This document shows, piece after piece, positions 43,264-51,008 of a stretch of DNA of 64,000 nt (its first letter is position 1; each line of letters starts with the position of its first letter). The notes under the pieces were generated by a model. That model ran no database searches. It was not told where the DNA came from and saw only the letters and a list, made by a program, of their open reading frames with translations. The stretch lies in contig NZ_JAKZHW010000002.1 in assembly GCF_022568775.1 (NCBI RefSeq), forward strand, positions 757,501 to 821,500. Reading direction: 5' to 3'. This DNA comes from Sphingomonas telluris. Lineage in GTDB: Bacteria; Pseudomonadota; Alphaproteobacteria; Sphingomonadales; Sphingomonadaceae. The position numbers and the translations under genes were made by a program.

Positions 43264-45276
43264 ATGCAGGCCGCACCGCCGCCGGAACCGCCTCAGGTTC
43301 CGATCATCGTCACGGCGCGCGCCCTGCCTGACCCCGCGGCGGATCGCGCTTACGCGGTGGATAGGATCGACCAGCGTCGGCTGACCAACTCCCCAAGCAC
43401 GCAGCTGGACCAGATCTTGAAGGACGTGCCGGGTCTGCAGCTCTTCCGTCGCTCCGACGCGCGCAGTGGCCATCCGACGAGCCAGGGCGTTACGCTTCGT
43501 GCGCTCGGAGGCAATGCATCGAGCCGTGCCCTGCTGATCCTCGATGGAGTTCCCCAGACCGACCCATTCGGTGGCTGGGTCAATTGGCCCGCGTACGATC
43601 CGGCAAGCCTGGCGGAGGTTCGCGTCATTCGCGGCGGGGGAAGCGTGGCCAACGGTCCCGGCGCCCTGGCCGGAACGATCGAGATGCGCAGCCGCCTTCA
43701 GGATATCGTTGCAGCTGACGCCTGGGCCGGCAGCCGGCAATCGCTGGAAGGCCGGGTCTTTGCGGGTGTCCCGGTGGGCGGCGGGACCCTCGGCCTGTCC
43801 GGACGCGCAGCTCGGGGCGACGGCTACACGCTTGTTACCGAGGGCACACGAGGCCCTGCCGACCGGCCGGCGCCGTACAAGGAGGCGAGCCTTCGCGCCT
43901 ACTGGGCAGTGCCCGTGACGTCCGACGTCGACCTTCAGCTGAGCGGCCTCGGTTTCATCGACCGGCGCGACCGTGGTGTCGACTTCACGGAGAACCACAC
44001 CGACGGAGCGGACGGCTCAATTCGGCTCGTGGGGCACGGTCGATGGCAGTGGTCGGCAACCGGCTATTATCAGTGGCGGGAGCTGGAAAGCAGCTTCGCG
44101 AGCGTCAGCGCCGGTAGGGCCACGGCCACGCGCGTGTCGCTTCAGGACTCAGTTCCGTCGCACGCCATCGGCGGGAGCTTCGAAGTCAGGCCGCCGCTGG
44201 GTGGCGGGATCGAATTGCGGCTGGGTGGCGACGTCCGCAGCTCGGAGGGGGAGTCCCGCGAGCTGTACAGTTACGTCGCCGGCGAACCGACGCGACGGCG
44301 GCGCGCGGGCGGGGACAGCGTCACCGCCGGATTGTTCGGCGAAGCGACTGCCGACCTCGGGCGGTTGACCTTGAGCGGCGGCGCGCGGATCGATCGCTGG
44401 ACCATCTCCGACGGCAAGCTCGTCGAATGGGTCATCGCTACCGGCGCGCCCTTGAGAGACGACCAATATCCGAACCGCTCCGGGTGGCGACCCACTGCGC
44501 GAGGCGGCGGGGTGCTCGACGTTGGTGGCGGGTTCAGCCTGCGGTCAGCGGCCTATCTCGGCTGGCGGCTGCCCACCCTTAACGAGTTGTTTCGCCCCTT
44601 CCGGGCGGGCTCGGACGCGACGGCGGCAAACGCGTTGCTCGATCCTGAGCGCCTGCGTGGCGCGGAAGCGGGGGTGCGCTTCGACCGGTCGGGCGTGACG
44701 CTCTCCGCCACGGCCTTCGCCAATCGCCTCTCCGATGCCATCGCCAACGTGACGCTTGGCGAGGGTCCGGGCACGTTCCCCGGCGTGGGCTTCGTCGGAC
44801 CAGGCGGGACGTACCGCCAGCGGCAGAATCTCGACGCCGTTCGCGTGCGGGGGATCGAGGCGTCGGCGGAGATCCGGCACGGGTCGCTTTCCGCAAACCT
44901 GGGAGCCAGCTTCACCGACGCCGAGGTTGAAGGCAGCGGCCCCGCCGCGGAGCTCGACGGATTGCGGCCCGCGCAAACGCCAAAGGTGGCGCTGACGGCC
45001 GGTTTCGCGTGGGAGAACCGGGGCCGCGCCTTGTCGTTCGTTGTTCGGCACGTTGGCTCGCAGTTCGAGGACGACCTCAACGAGGACAAGCTGAAGCCTG
45101 CGACCACGCTCGACGCGTTCGCCGCATGGCCCATCACGCGACAACTTCAACTGGTCGCTCGCGGGGAAAATCTTTTCAACGAACTCATCGAGGCGGGCAT
45201 CGGCGGCGACGGTTCGATCGAGCGCGCCACGCCGCGAACGCTGTGGGTTGGCCTGCGCTTCAACTCGGGCCGGTAA
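43264..45276 (+). CDS. TonB-dependent receptor facing the oxidase operon
   Basis: A 670-residue receptor. The plug is clear: I-I-V-T-A-R-A, L-D-Q-I-L-K-D-V-P-G-L-Q-L-F-R-R-S-D, P-T-S-Q-G-V-T-L-R-A-L-G-G-N-A-S-S-R-A-L, L-D-G-V-P-Q-T-D-P-F-G-G and V-R-V-I-R-G-G-G-S. The barrel follows. The size fits siderophore, vitamin or metal-complex receptors rather than the large oligosaccharide type at 11227. Oddly, ATG 43264 (after AAGGCGAGC) gives no signal peptide, and none is found in the same frame upstream. Its last base abuts the stop of the convergent cytochrome c gene. Cargo may be copper, PQQ or a metal chelate needed by the neighbouring oxidase and dehydrogenase; this is inference. Confidence 0.85.
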   Translation: MQAAPPPEPPQVPIIVTARALPDPAADRAYAVDRIDQRRLTNSPSTQLDQILKDVPGLQLFRRSDARSGHPTSQGVTLRALGGNASSRALLILDGVPQTDPFGGWVNWPAYDPASLAEVRVIRGGGSVANGPGALAGTIEMRSRLQDIVAADAWAGSRQSLEGRVFAGVPVGGGTLGLSGRAARGDGYTLVTEGTRGPADRPAPYKEASLRAYWAVPVTSDVDLQLSGLGFIDRRDRGVDFTENHTDGADGSIRLVGHGRWQWSATGYYQWRELESSFASVSAGRATATRVSLQDSVPSHAIGGSFEVRPPLGGGIELRLGGDVRSSEGESRELYSYVAGEPTRRRRAGGDSVTAGLFGEATADLGRLTLSGGARIDRWTISDGKLVEWVIATGAPLRDDQYPNRSGWRPTARGGGVLDVGGGFSLRSAAYLGWRLPTLNELFRPFRAGSDATAANALLDPERLRGAEAGVRFDRSGVTLSATAFANRLSDAIANVTLGEGPGTFPGVGFVGPGGTYRQRQNLDAVRVRGIEASAEIRHGSLSANLGASFTDAEVEGSGPAAELDGLRPAQTPKVALTAGFAWENRGRALSFVVRHVGSQFEDDLNEDKLKPATTLDAFAAWPITRQLQLVARGENLFNELIEAGIGGDGSIERATPRTLWVGLRFNSGR

Positions 45277-45693
45277 TCACTCCGCGCGCGTGTAGAGGAA
45301 CGCCGTAATGTCTCGCGCGTCGCGCGCACCGACGTTGAGGTCGGGCATGGCCGTTCCCGGCGTCACGGCCTGCGGGTCACGGATCCAGCGCTCGAGGTTC
45401 TCCGGACTATTATTGAGCTTGCCCGCGACAATGGCGCGAATGGCAATCCCGTCGAGCGGCGGACCGACGGTGCCGGTGGCCTTGCGGACGTGTTTCAGGC
45501 CGTGACAGCTGCCACAGCCATATTCGATGAAAAGCGCATGTCCGCGATCCGGATTGCCGCCCGTGATCGCCGCGGCGTGCACGCTGATGTCGCGGCGATC
45601 GTCGATCCAGTCGTAGGCGATACCCGCAGCGATGACGGCAAGCAGCAGCAGCCCAAAGACAATGAGGCTGCGTTTAATGGACAGCCGGGGCAT
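45277..45693 (-). CDS. Membrane-anchored c-type cytochrome
   Basis: A 138-residue protein with an uncleaved N-terminal anchor (about 9-28) and one haem c site C60-G-S-C-H64. The Met ligand is probably in P-G-T-A-M-P-D-L. It is a class I mono-haem cytochrome facing the periplasm. As the last gene of the oxidase operon, overlapping ctaG by 20 bases, it may feed electrons to the CuA centre. Confidence 0.9.
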   Translation of the reverse strand: MPRLSIKRSLIVFGLLLLAVIAAGIAYDWIDDRRDISVHAAAITGGNPDRGHALFIEYGCGSCHGLKHVRKATGTVGPPLDGIAIRAIVAGKLNNSPENLERWIRDPQAVTPGTAMPDLNVGARDARDITAFLYTRAE

Positions 45694-46552
45694 GGCTATC
45701 CTCCGAAGCTTTGAACCAGCGATAGAGCAGGATCAGTGCTGCGGCCGCATGGACCAGGCCGCCGGGGATCCACATCAGCAGCCCGGCGAGCTGCTGATCG
45801 GTCACGGGGTCCAACCCGATGCCCGTCATCCCCATCGCGGCGTAGCCGGCGTACCAGGGGCTGTTCGAGAAGGCCATCAGCGCACCGAGCGCACCGCCGA
45901 CGAGCGAGGTGATGAACAGGCAGGCGGCGGAAAGCCCGTAGCGTCCCCGCTTCACGTTCAGCATCGCCGACCAGAACAGCAGCGACGTGATGATAAAGCT
46001 GAGGTGCTGGGCGATGTGCCAGCCTGGGCTTTCGAGCGTGCGGTCGAACAGAGGAGGGGCGTGCCACGCCCACATCGCGATCGCCTGCAGGATGGTAGCA
46101 GTGACCGGCTCCGTCAGGCGACGGTATAACTGCTTGAGCGGGCCGATGGTTTCGGCGGCAAAGCTCCGCGCGATCGGTTGCGGCAGGCCCCACGCAAGCG
46201 TCCCTCCCGCGCGCGATGCGGCCAGCAGCAACGTCGCGACAAGCATGATCAGCTCATGCTCGATCATATGCAGCGTGAAGCTTCGCTCACCGCCCTCGTG
46301 CAGCGGCGAAACCAGCGCCGACGTCAGGACGAACCAACCCGAAAGGAAAAGCAGGTTCGACGTGCCGCGTTGCTGCGCTCGCTTCCTCAAACGCGCAGCG
46401 CCGATGACGAAGACCAGCAGGAGCAAGTCAAGCGGCCCGAGCACCCACGGATCGAGCGTCCAGCCGAGCACTGCCGAATGATGTTCCCCGCCATGCGCCA
46501 CTGCGGGCGAAGCCATCAGCAACGCGAGGGCGAATGCGCTCAGGCGTAGCAT
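45674..46552 (-). CDS. ctaG: Cytochrome oxidase assembly protein, CtaG/Caa3 type
   Basis: A 292-residue membrane protein of the CtaG_caa3 family (not the Cox11 type). A signal-like N-terminus (1-19) and H-G-G-E-H-H are followed by about seven hydrophobic segments. Characteristic are H-M-I-E-H-E-L-I-M-L, A-M-W-A-W-H-A-P-P-L-F and W-H-I-A-Q-H-L-S-F, whose His residues may bind copper. It is needed for caa3-type oxidase assembly in Bacillus. ATG 46552 is chosen over the open frame upstream. It overlaps the preceding membrane protein gene by 13 bases. Confidence 0.9.
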   Translation of the reverse strand: MLRLSAFALALLMASPAVAHGGEHHSAVLGWTLDPWVLGPLDLLLLVFVIGAARLRKRAQQRGTSNLLFLSGWFVLTSALVSPLHEGGERSFTLHMIEHELIMLVATLLLAASRAGGTLAWGLPQPIARSFAAETIGPLKQLYRRLTEPVTATILQAIAMWAWHAPPLFDRTLESPGWHIAQHLSFIITSLLFWSAMLNVKRGRYGLSAACLFITSLVGGALGALMAFSNSPWYAGYAAMGMTGIGLDPVTDQQLAGLLMWIPGGLVHAAAALILLYRWFKASEDSHAPAVH

Positions 46553-46881
46553 TGCGGGATCACCAGAGAGGCGATGACGGGGAGGATGATGGCGAAGGCG
46601 ACGAGCGCATCCGTCGCCAGCGACACCGTGGCGATCAGGCGGCGGGCTGGGCCCTCGGTATCGGTGCGGAAGACCGGCCAGGATTGCAGCGCGCCGATCG
46701 CGATGATGGCGAGGCCGACCAGACACACGACGATTACCAGCGCGGGGCTCGAGTTGCACTCGTCAAACACACCTTGGGACCCGACCTGGTGGGCGAAGGC
46801 ACCTCCGAGGACGCCGCCGACCAGGCCGGCCCAGGGCGCAAAGGCTTCACGGAAGCGCTCGCCGCGGCTGCTCACACCCAT
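46540..46881 (-). CDS. Small membrane protein of the oxidase operon
   Basis: A 113-residue protein with three hydrophobic segments (about 13-31, 44-65, 80-104). It begins M-G-V-S-S-R-G-E-R-F-R-E-A-F-A-P-W-A-G-L-V-G-G and contains a conserved-looking F-A-H-Q-V-G-S-Q block. Its place between subunit III and CtaG, and overlaps with both, suggests an oxidase accessory subunit. I do not know a named family. Confidence 0.75.
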   Translation of the reverse strand: MGVSSRGERFREAFAPWAGLVGGVLGGAFAHQVGSQGVFDECNSSPALVIVVCLVGLAIIAIGALQSWPVFRTDTEGPARRLIATVSLATDALVAFAIILPVIASLVIPQCYA

Positions 46882-47486
46882 CGCGGCACCCAGTAGAGCA
46901 TGAGGTAGACGGGCAGCCACGTGAGCCAGACGAAGCGCCAGTACATGGAATTCTCGCACACATCGATCATCCGCCGCCGTTCGTAGCCGAGAGGGGTGCG
47001 GACCAGGGCAGCGACGACGATGGTATCGGCCCAGTCCGTCAGGATGTGCGTCGTGTGCAGGAGCAGCAGCGCCCAGATGACCGAGCCGTAGGCGTTCTCG
47101 TACCAGTGGATGTTGAGGCTGTTGAATTCGAACGCTCGGATGACCAGCAGCACAAGCCCGATCAAGGCCATCAGGGGCAGGAGTCGCCGCACCTTTTCCA
47201 CCTCGTCGGCCGTGGCGGCCTTCTTGATCCACGTGTTCGGAATCTCACTGAGCAGGATGATGATCGTGAACAGGGTGCCGGCGAGCCAGTCGGGCGCCCT
47301 CCACGGTTCGGGCGGCCACTGCTGCTCCTGGTTGATCAGGAAGAAGTAGACCGCGAAGGTCAGGGCGAAGAAGCTGCCCTCGATCACCATGAAGCCGATA
47401 GTGCCCCACCAGGTTAGGCTCCCCGATCCGACGATGTCGTTCGGCAGCTCCGATACGTCTTCGGTGAAGTGAGGCTGCAAGCTCAT
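46872..47486 (-). CDS. ctaE: Cytochrome c oxidase subunit III
   Basis: A 204-residue protein with five or so membrane segments. G-F-M-V-I-E-G-S-F-F, F-E-F-N-S-L-N-I-H-W, L-H-T-T-H-I-L and W-R-F-V-W-L-T-W-L-P-V-Y are recognisable COX3 motifs; E and H positions that bind lipid and shape the subunit are kept. It is shorter than the mitochondrial type because it lacks the first two helices, as in caa3 oxidases. The start overlaps the ctaD stop by four bases. Confidence 0.93.
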   Translation of the reverse strand: MSLQPHFTEDVSELPNDIVGSGSLTWWGTIGFMVIEGSFFALTFAVYFFLINQEQQWPPEPWRAPDWLAGTLFTIIILLSEIPNTWIKKAATADEVEKVRRLLPLMALIGLVLLVIRAFEFNSLNIHWYENAYGSVIWALLLLHTTHILTDWADTIVVAALVRTPLGYERRRMIDVCENSMYWRFVWLTWLPVYLMLYWVPRWV

Positions 47487-49447
47487 GAGATCACCGGCTC
47501 CGGCTCACGCCGCAAGCTCTTCGGCCAGAACCAGGCGATGAGCGCGATGGCGCAGGGGATTCCGCCGAACACGAATGCCCACGGGCTGAAGATCGAGCTG
47601 ACGAAGAAGACCGCGACCGCGACCGCCGAGATAAAGGGCCAGATGCTCGCCTCCGGGATGGGCTCGCGAGACTCCGGCGCCGCGGCGACCACCGTCGTCA
47701 GCAGCGTCTCCCTCTCATCGACCCGGAGGCCCGTGACCACTGGGAGCCGGTCGCGAACGTCCCACAGGGGAGTTTCGCCTTCGACGGCCGGGATGTGATC
47801 GAAATTGTACGACGGCGGCGGTGAGGCCGTCGCCCATTCGAGCGTGGGGGCGTCCCACGGATTGGGGCCGGCCTTTGCTCCGCGCGCGAGCGACATGGCC
47901 ATGTTGATGACGAACAGCAGGACGGCGGTCGCCACCACCAGCGATCCGATCGTGGCGAGCAGATTGGGGATCTCGAGGCCTATGCCCGCGGGGTAGGTGT
48001 AGACCCTCCGCGGCATGCCGTTGATGCCGGCGATGTGCATAGGGAAAAAGGCGACCTGGAAGCCGAGGAAGATCATCCAGAAGCCGACCTTGCCGAGCCC
48101 TTCCGACATCATCCGGCCGGTGATTTTCGGGAACCAGTAGGTAATTGCGCCCAGCAGCGGGAACACCGCGCCGCCAATCAGCACGTAATGGAAGTGAGCG
48201 ACGATGAAGTAGGTGTCGTGCAGCTGCAGATCGAGCGGCACCGAGGCGATGATGACGCCGCTGAGACCGCCAATCACGAAAGTAATGATGAAGCCGATGA
48301 CGTAGAGCAGCGGCACGTCGAAGCGCGGCCGGCCGTCCCACATCGTCGCGATCCAGCAGAAGATCTGCAGCCCCGTCGGAATGGCGACGGCCATGCTCGC
48401 CGCGGTATAGAAACTGTAGCCCACGCGCGGGAGGCCAGTCGCGAACATGTGGTGCACCCACAGTCCGAAGGCGAGCAGCCCTGTCGAGACGAGCGCAAGG
48501 ACGACCACCGGCTTCGCGAAGACCGGGCGGCGGCAGAAGGTCTCGACGATCTGGCTGACGAAGCCGGCCGCCGGCAGGAAGATGATGTACACTTCCGGAT
48601 GGCCGAAGAACCAGAACAGGTGCTGCCACAGGAGGGCATCGCCGCGTTCGACCGGATTGTAGAATTGCGTGCCGACGAGGCGGTCGGAAATGAGCAGGCC
48701 CGACGACAGCGCGACAGCGGGCATCGAGAAGATGATCATCGCTGCAACGACCATCATCGCCCAGACGTAGATCGGCATCCGCGCCAGCGTCATTCCCGGC
48801 GCGCGCATCTTCAGGATCGTGCAGACCAGCACGACCGCCGCCGCGAGGGCGGAGACCTCCGTGAAGGTGATCATCTGCGCCCAGATGTCGGCGCGCTTGC
48901 CGGGTGAGTATTCGGGGCCCGAAAGCGGAACGTAGGCGAACCAGCCGATGTCAGGAGCGACGTTGAAGACGAAGGCGATCCACAGCATCAGCCCGCCGCC
49001 CAGGTACATCCAGTAGCTGAAGGCGTTGAGGCGCGGGAAACCCGTCGATCGAGTTCCGAGCATCAGCGGCACGACATAGACCGCAATGCCTTCCATCACC
49101 GGGACGGCGAACAGGAACATCATCGTGCTCCCGTGCATCGTGAACAGCTCGTTGTAGCGGGACGCGCTCACCAGATCGTTGTCGGGCCGCGCGAGCTGCA
49201 GCCGCATGATGATGGACAGCACGCCGCCGAGCGCGAGGAAGATCAGCGCGGTGACGATGTAGCGGCGTCCGATCTCCTTGTGATCGACGCTCGACAGCCA
49301 GCCGAAGAGACCCAGCGGCGTTCGCCACGTCTTTTCGAGCCGCGTCGCGAGCTCGGCGCCCGTCATGTCCGGTGCGTCGCGGACGAGCTTCTTCCGCTCT
49401 TCGGCGAGGCGCCGGTCGTCGGCCTTCTTGTCGTACGGCGCGTTCAC
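47483..49447 (-). CDS. ctaD: Cytochrome c oxidase subunit I
   Basis: A 654-residue haem-copper oxidase subunit. GTG 49447 overlaps the ctaC stop. Ligands are in place: His105 in T-M-H-G-S-T-M-M for the low-spin haem, His282/Tyr286 with E284 in G-H-P-E-V-Y, His331-332 for CuB and His417/His419 in H-F-H-Y-V-L. The H-P-E-V-Y Glu is that of the A1 group, but the D-channel entry Asp (in the A1 pattern P-D-M-A-F-P-R) is replaced: G-T-R-S-T-G-F-P-R. Two extra hydrophobic segments at the C-terminus (about 605-645) are found in caa3-type enzymes. It reduces O2 at the inner membrane. Confidence 0.95.
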   Translation of the reverse strand: MNAPYDKKADDRRLAEERKKLVRDAPDMTGAELATRLEKTWRTPLGLFGWLSSVDHKEIGRRYIVTALIFLALGGVLSIIMRLQLARPDNDLVSASRYNELFTMHGSTMMFLFAVPVMEGIAVYVVPLMLGTRSTGFPRLNAFSYWMYLGGGLMLWIAFVFNVAPDIGWFAYVPLSGPEYSPGKRADIWAQMITFTEVSALAAAVVLVCTILKMRAPGMTLARMPIYVWAMMVVAAMIIFSMPAVALSSGLLISDRLVGTQFYNPVERGDALLWQHLFWFFGHPEVYIIFLPAAGFVSQIVETFCRRPVFAKPVVVLALVSTGLLAFGLWVHHMFATGLPRVGYSFYTAASMAVAIPTGLQIFCWIATMWDGRPRFDVPLLYVIGFIITFVIGGLSGVIIASVPLDLQLHDTYFIVAHFHYVLIGGAVFPLLGAITYWFPKITGRMMSEGLGKVGFWMIFLGFQVAFFPMHIAGINGMPRRVYTYPAGIGLEIPNLLATIGSLVVATAVLLFVINMAMSLARGAKAGPNPWDAPTLEWATASPPPSYNFDHIPAVEGETPLWDVRDRLPVVTGLRVDERETLLTTVVAAAPESREPIPEASIWPFISAVAVAVFFVSSIFSPWAFVFGGIPCAIALIAWFWPKSLRREPEPVIS

Positions 49448-50457
49448 TGAAGCCCCTTCAGGTAGGCGACCACGGAATGAAGCTGCTGCGAGTTCATCGG
49501 GATGGTCGGCATCTTGGTGCCGGGCTTCTGCGACTGGGGATCGGCGACCCAGCCGTAGAGATTGCCTTCGCTCATCGGCAGCGTCCCGGCTGCGATCGTG
49601 CGGCGGCTGGCCAGATGCGTGAGATCCGGTCCGACGCGTCCGCCTGCGTCCGTTCCGGAGATCGCGTGGCAGGAGCTGCATTGGCGAGAGATGACGAACT
49701 GATAGCCCGCGAGCGCTTCCGGCGTGCGGGGTGCTTGCGCCGGCTGGAGCTGCCTTGCCCACCAGCGACGGAAATCGTCCTTGCTTTCGACCTGGACCGT
49801 CAGCGCCATGTTCGCGTGCTGCGTCCCGCAGAACTCGGCGCACTGTCCACGAAAGAGGCCCGTCCGCTGCGGGACGAACATGATGTCGTTGACCCGCCCC
49901 GGAATGAGATCCTGCTTGCCGGCGAGGTTCGGCACCCAGAAGCTGTGGATCACGTCCTGCGATTCCAGCCGGATGCGTACGGGAACACCGACGGGCAGAT
50001 GAAGCTCGTTGGCGGTGCGGATGTTCATGTCGGGCGTAGGTCCCTGATACTCGACGTCCCACCACCATTGCTTGCCGGTGACCTTGATCGAGACTTGCTC
50101 TTCGCGAGGCGGCTGGGCGTCTAACCGGTCGGTCACAAAGCTTGCGACGCCGAGGACAGTCAGGCCCACCACGACAAACGCCGTCCATGCGATCAGCGCG
50201 GTGCGCAGCGCAGGTGTGGACTGGTGGTGCGTCCCGGACTCGACCGCATGCGTGCCGCGGCGACGGACCAGGGCGGCGCCCAGGAACAGCAGCACGAGCA
50301 CGTAGGCGACGGTCGTGACCGCCATGAAGACGGTGAAGAGCCAGGTGAAGTTGGTGCTCCCCGACCCGTCTGAACCGAAGACGTTCTGGTAGCGATTGCA
50401 TCCGGCAAGCGAGGTCGCGAGCGCAAGCGCCGCACAGGCTCGCCGGACCGAGATCAT
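49444..50457 (-). CDS. ctaC: Cytochrome c oxidase subunit II with fused cytochrome c
   Basis: A 337-residue subunit II. A lipobox L-A-G-C puts the lipid on Cys20; two membrane helices follow (about 37-63 and 87-107). The CuA site has His171, Cys206-x3-Cys210, His214 and Met217 (C-A-E-F-C-G-T-Q-H-A-N-M). The aromatic patch W-W-W-D is kept. The C-terminal domain (from about 248) carries a haem c site C260-S-S-C-H264, which defines the oxidase as caa3-type. It takes electrons from the upstream-encoded cytochromes. Confidence 0.95.
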   Translation of the reverse strand: MISVRRACAALALATSLAGCNRYQNVFGSDGSGSTNFTWLFTVFMAVTTVAYVLVLLFLGAALVRRRGTHAVESGTHHQSTPALRTALIAWTAFVVVGLTVLGVASFVTDRLDAQPPREEQVSIKVTGKQWWWDVEYQGPTPDMNIRTANELHLPVGVPVRIRLESQDVIHSFWVPNLAGKQDLIPGRVNDIMFVPQRTGLFRGQCAEFCGTQHANMALTVQVESKDDFRRWWARQLQPAQAPRTPEALAGYQFVISRQCSSCHAISGTDAGGRVGPDLTHLASRRTIAAGTLPMSEGNLYGWVADPQSQKPGTKMPTIPMNSQQLHSVVAYLKGLQ

Positions 50458-51008
50458 CGCTGCGCCGCGTCCGCCGAGCGCACCGTCTCACGCTTGGTCT
50501 GAGTCATGGGCTCGGTGTTGCTGACTTCGTCGGCGCGGCTGGAGACCGCGTCCTTGGGCGCCTGTCCTGACATGGAGCGCACGTACGCGGCGATCTGCCA
50601 GATCTGGTCGGACGTGAGCTTATCGCGCCAGGCGGGCATCCCGTTGGGCCGCCCCTCGGCGATGCTCGCGGCGATCTGGTCGATGCGGCCGCCGTAGCGC
50701 CACTCGTCGTCCATCAGCGCCGGGCCCATTCCGCCGCCGCCGTGGAAGTGACAGCCGACGCAGTTCATCTGCATGTACAGCTGCTGCCCTTGCGAGAGGG
50801 CGTTGGCGTTGCGTTCGTAGGCGGCGGCGCGCGGGTCGAGCGGAGGCACTGGCGCTCCGCCCGGATAGACGGTGTCGGGGCTCTGGCCTGCCGGCACGTT
50901 CTCCGCGAGCGGCTTCGAGCGCGACTGACGTTCCTCGCGGTCGCACGCGCCGACCGCTAGGATCAGCGCTGCGCCGAGGAGGAGGCTAACCCGGGAGCCT
51001 GAATACAT
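50454..51008 (-). CDS. Lipoprotein cytochrome c
   Basis: A 184-residue protein; ATG 51008 gives a signal with lipobox A-V-G-A-C. One haem c site C-V-G-C-H-F-H-G-G-G-G-M-G-P-A-L-M is present, and M-P-A-W-R-D-K-L offers the axial Met. The C-A/G-x-C-H-x-H-G-G-G-G pattern is that of the cytochromes next to PQQ alcohol dehydrogenases. It overlaps the end of the dehydrogenase gene by 23 bases and is coupled to ctaC, so it is the obvious electron carrier between the two. Confidence 0.92.
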   Translation of the reverse strand: MYSGSRVSLLLGAALILAVGACDREERQSRSKPLAENVPAGQSPDTVYPGGAPVPPLDPRAAAYERNANALSQGQQLYMQMNCVGCHFHGGGGMGPALMDDEWRYGGRIDQIAASIAEGRPNGMPAWRDKLTSDQIWQIAAYVRSMSGQAPKDAVSSRADEVSNTEPMTQTKRETVRSADAAQR

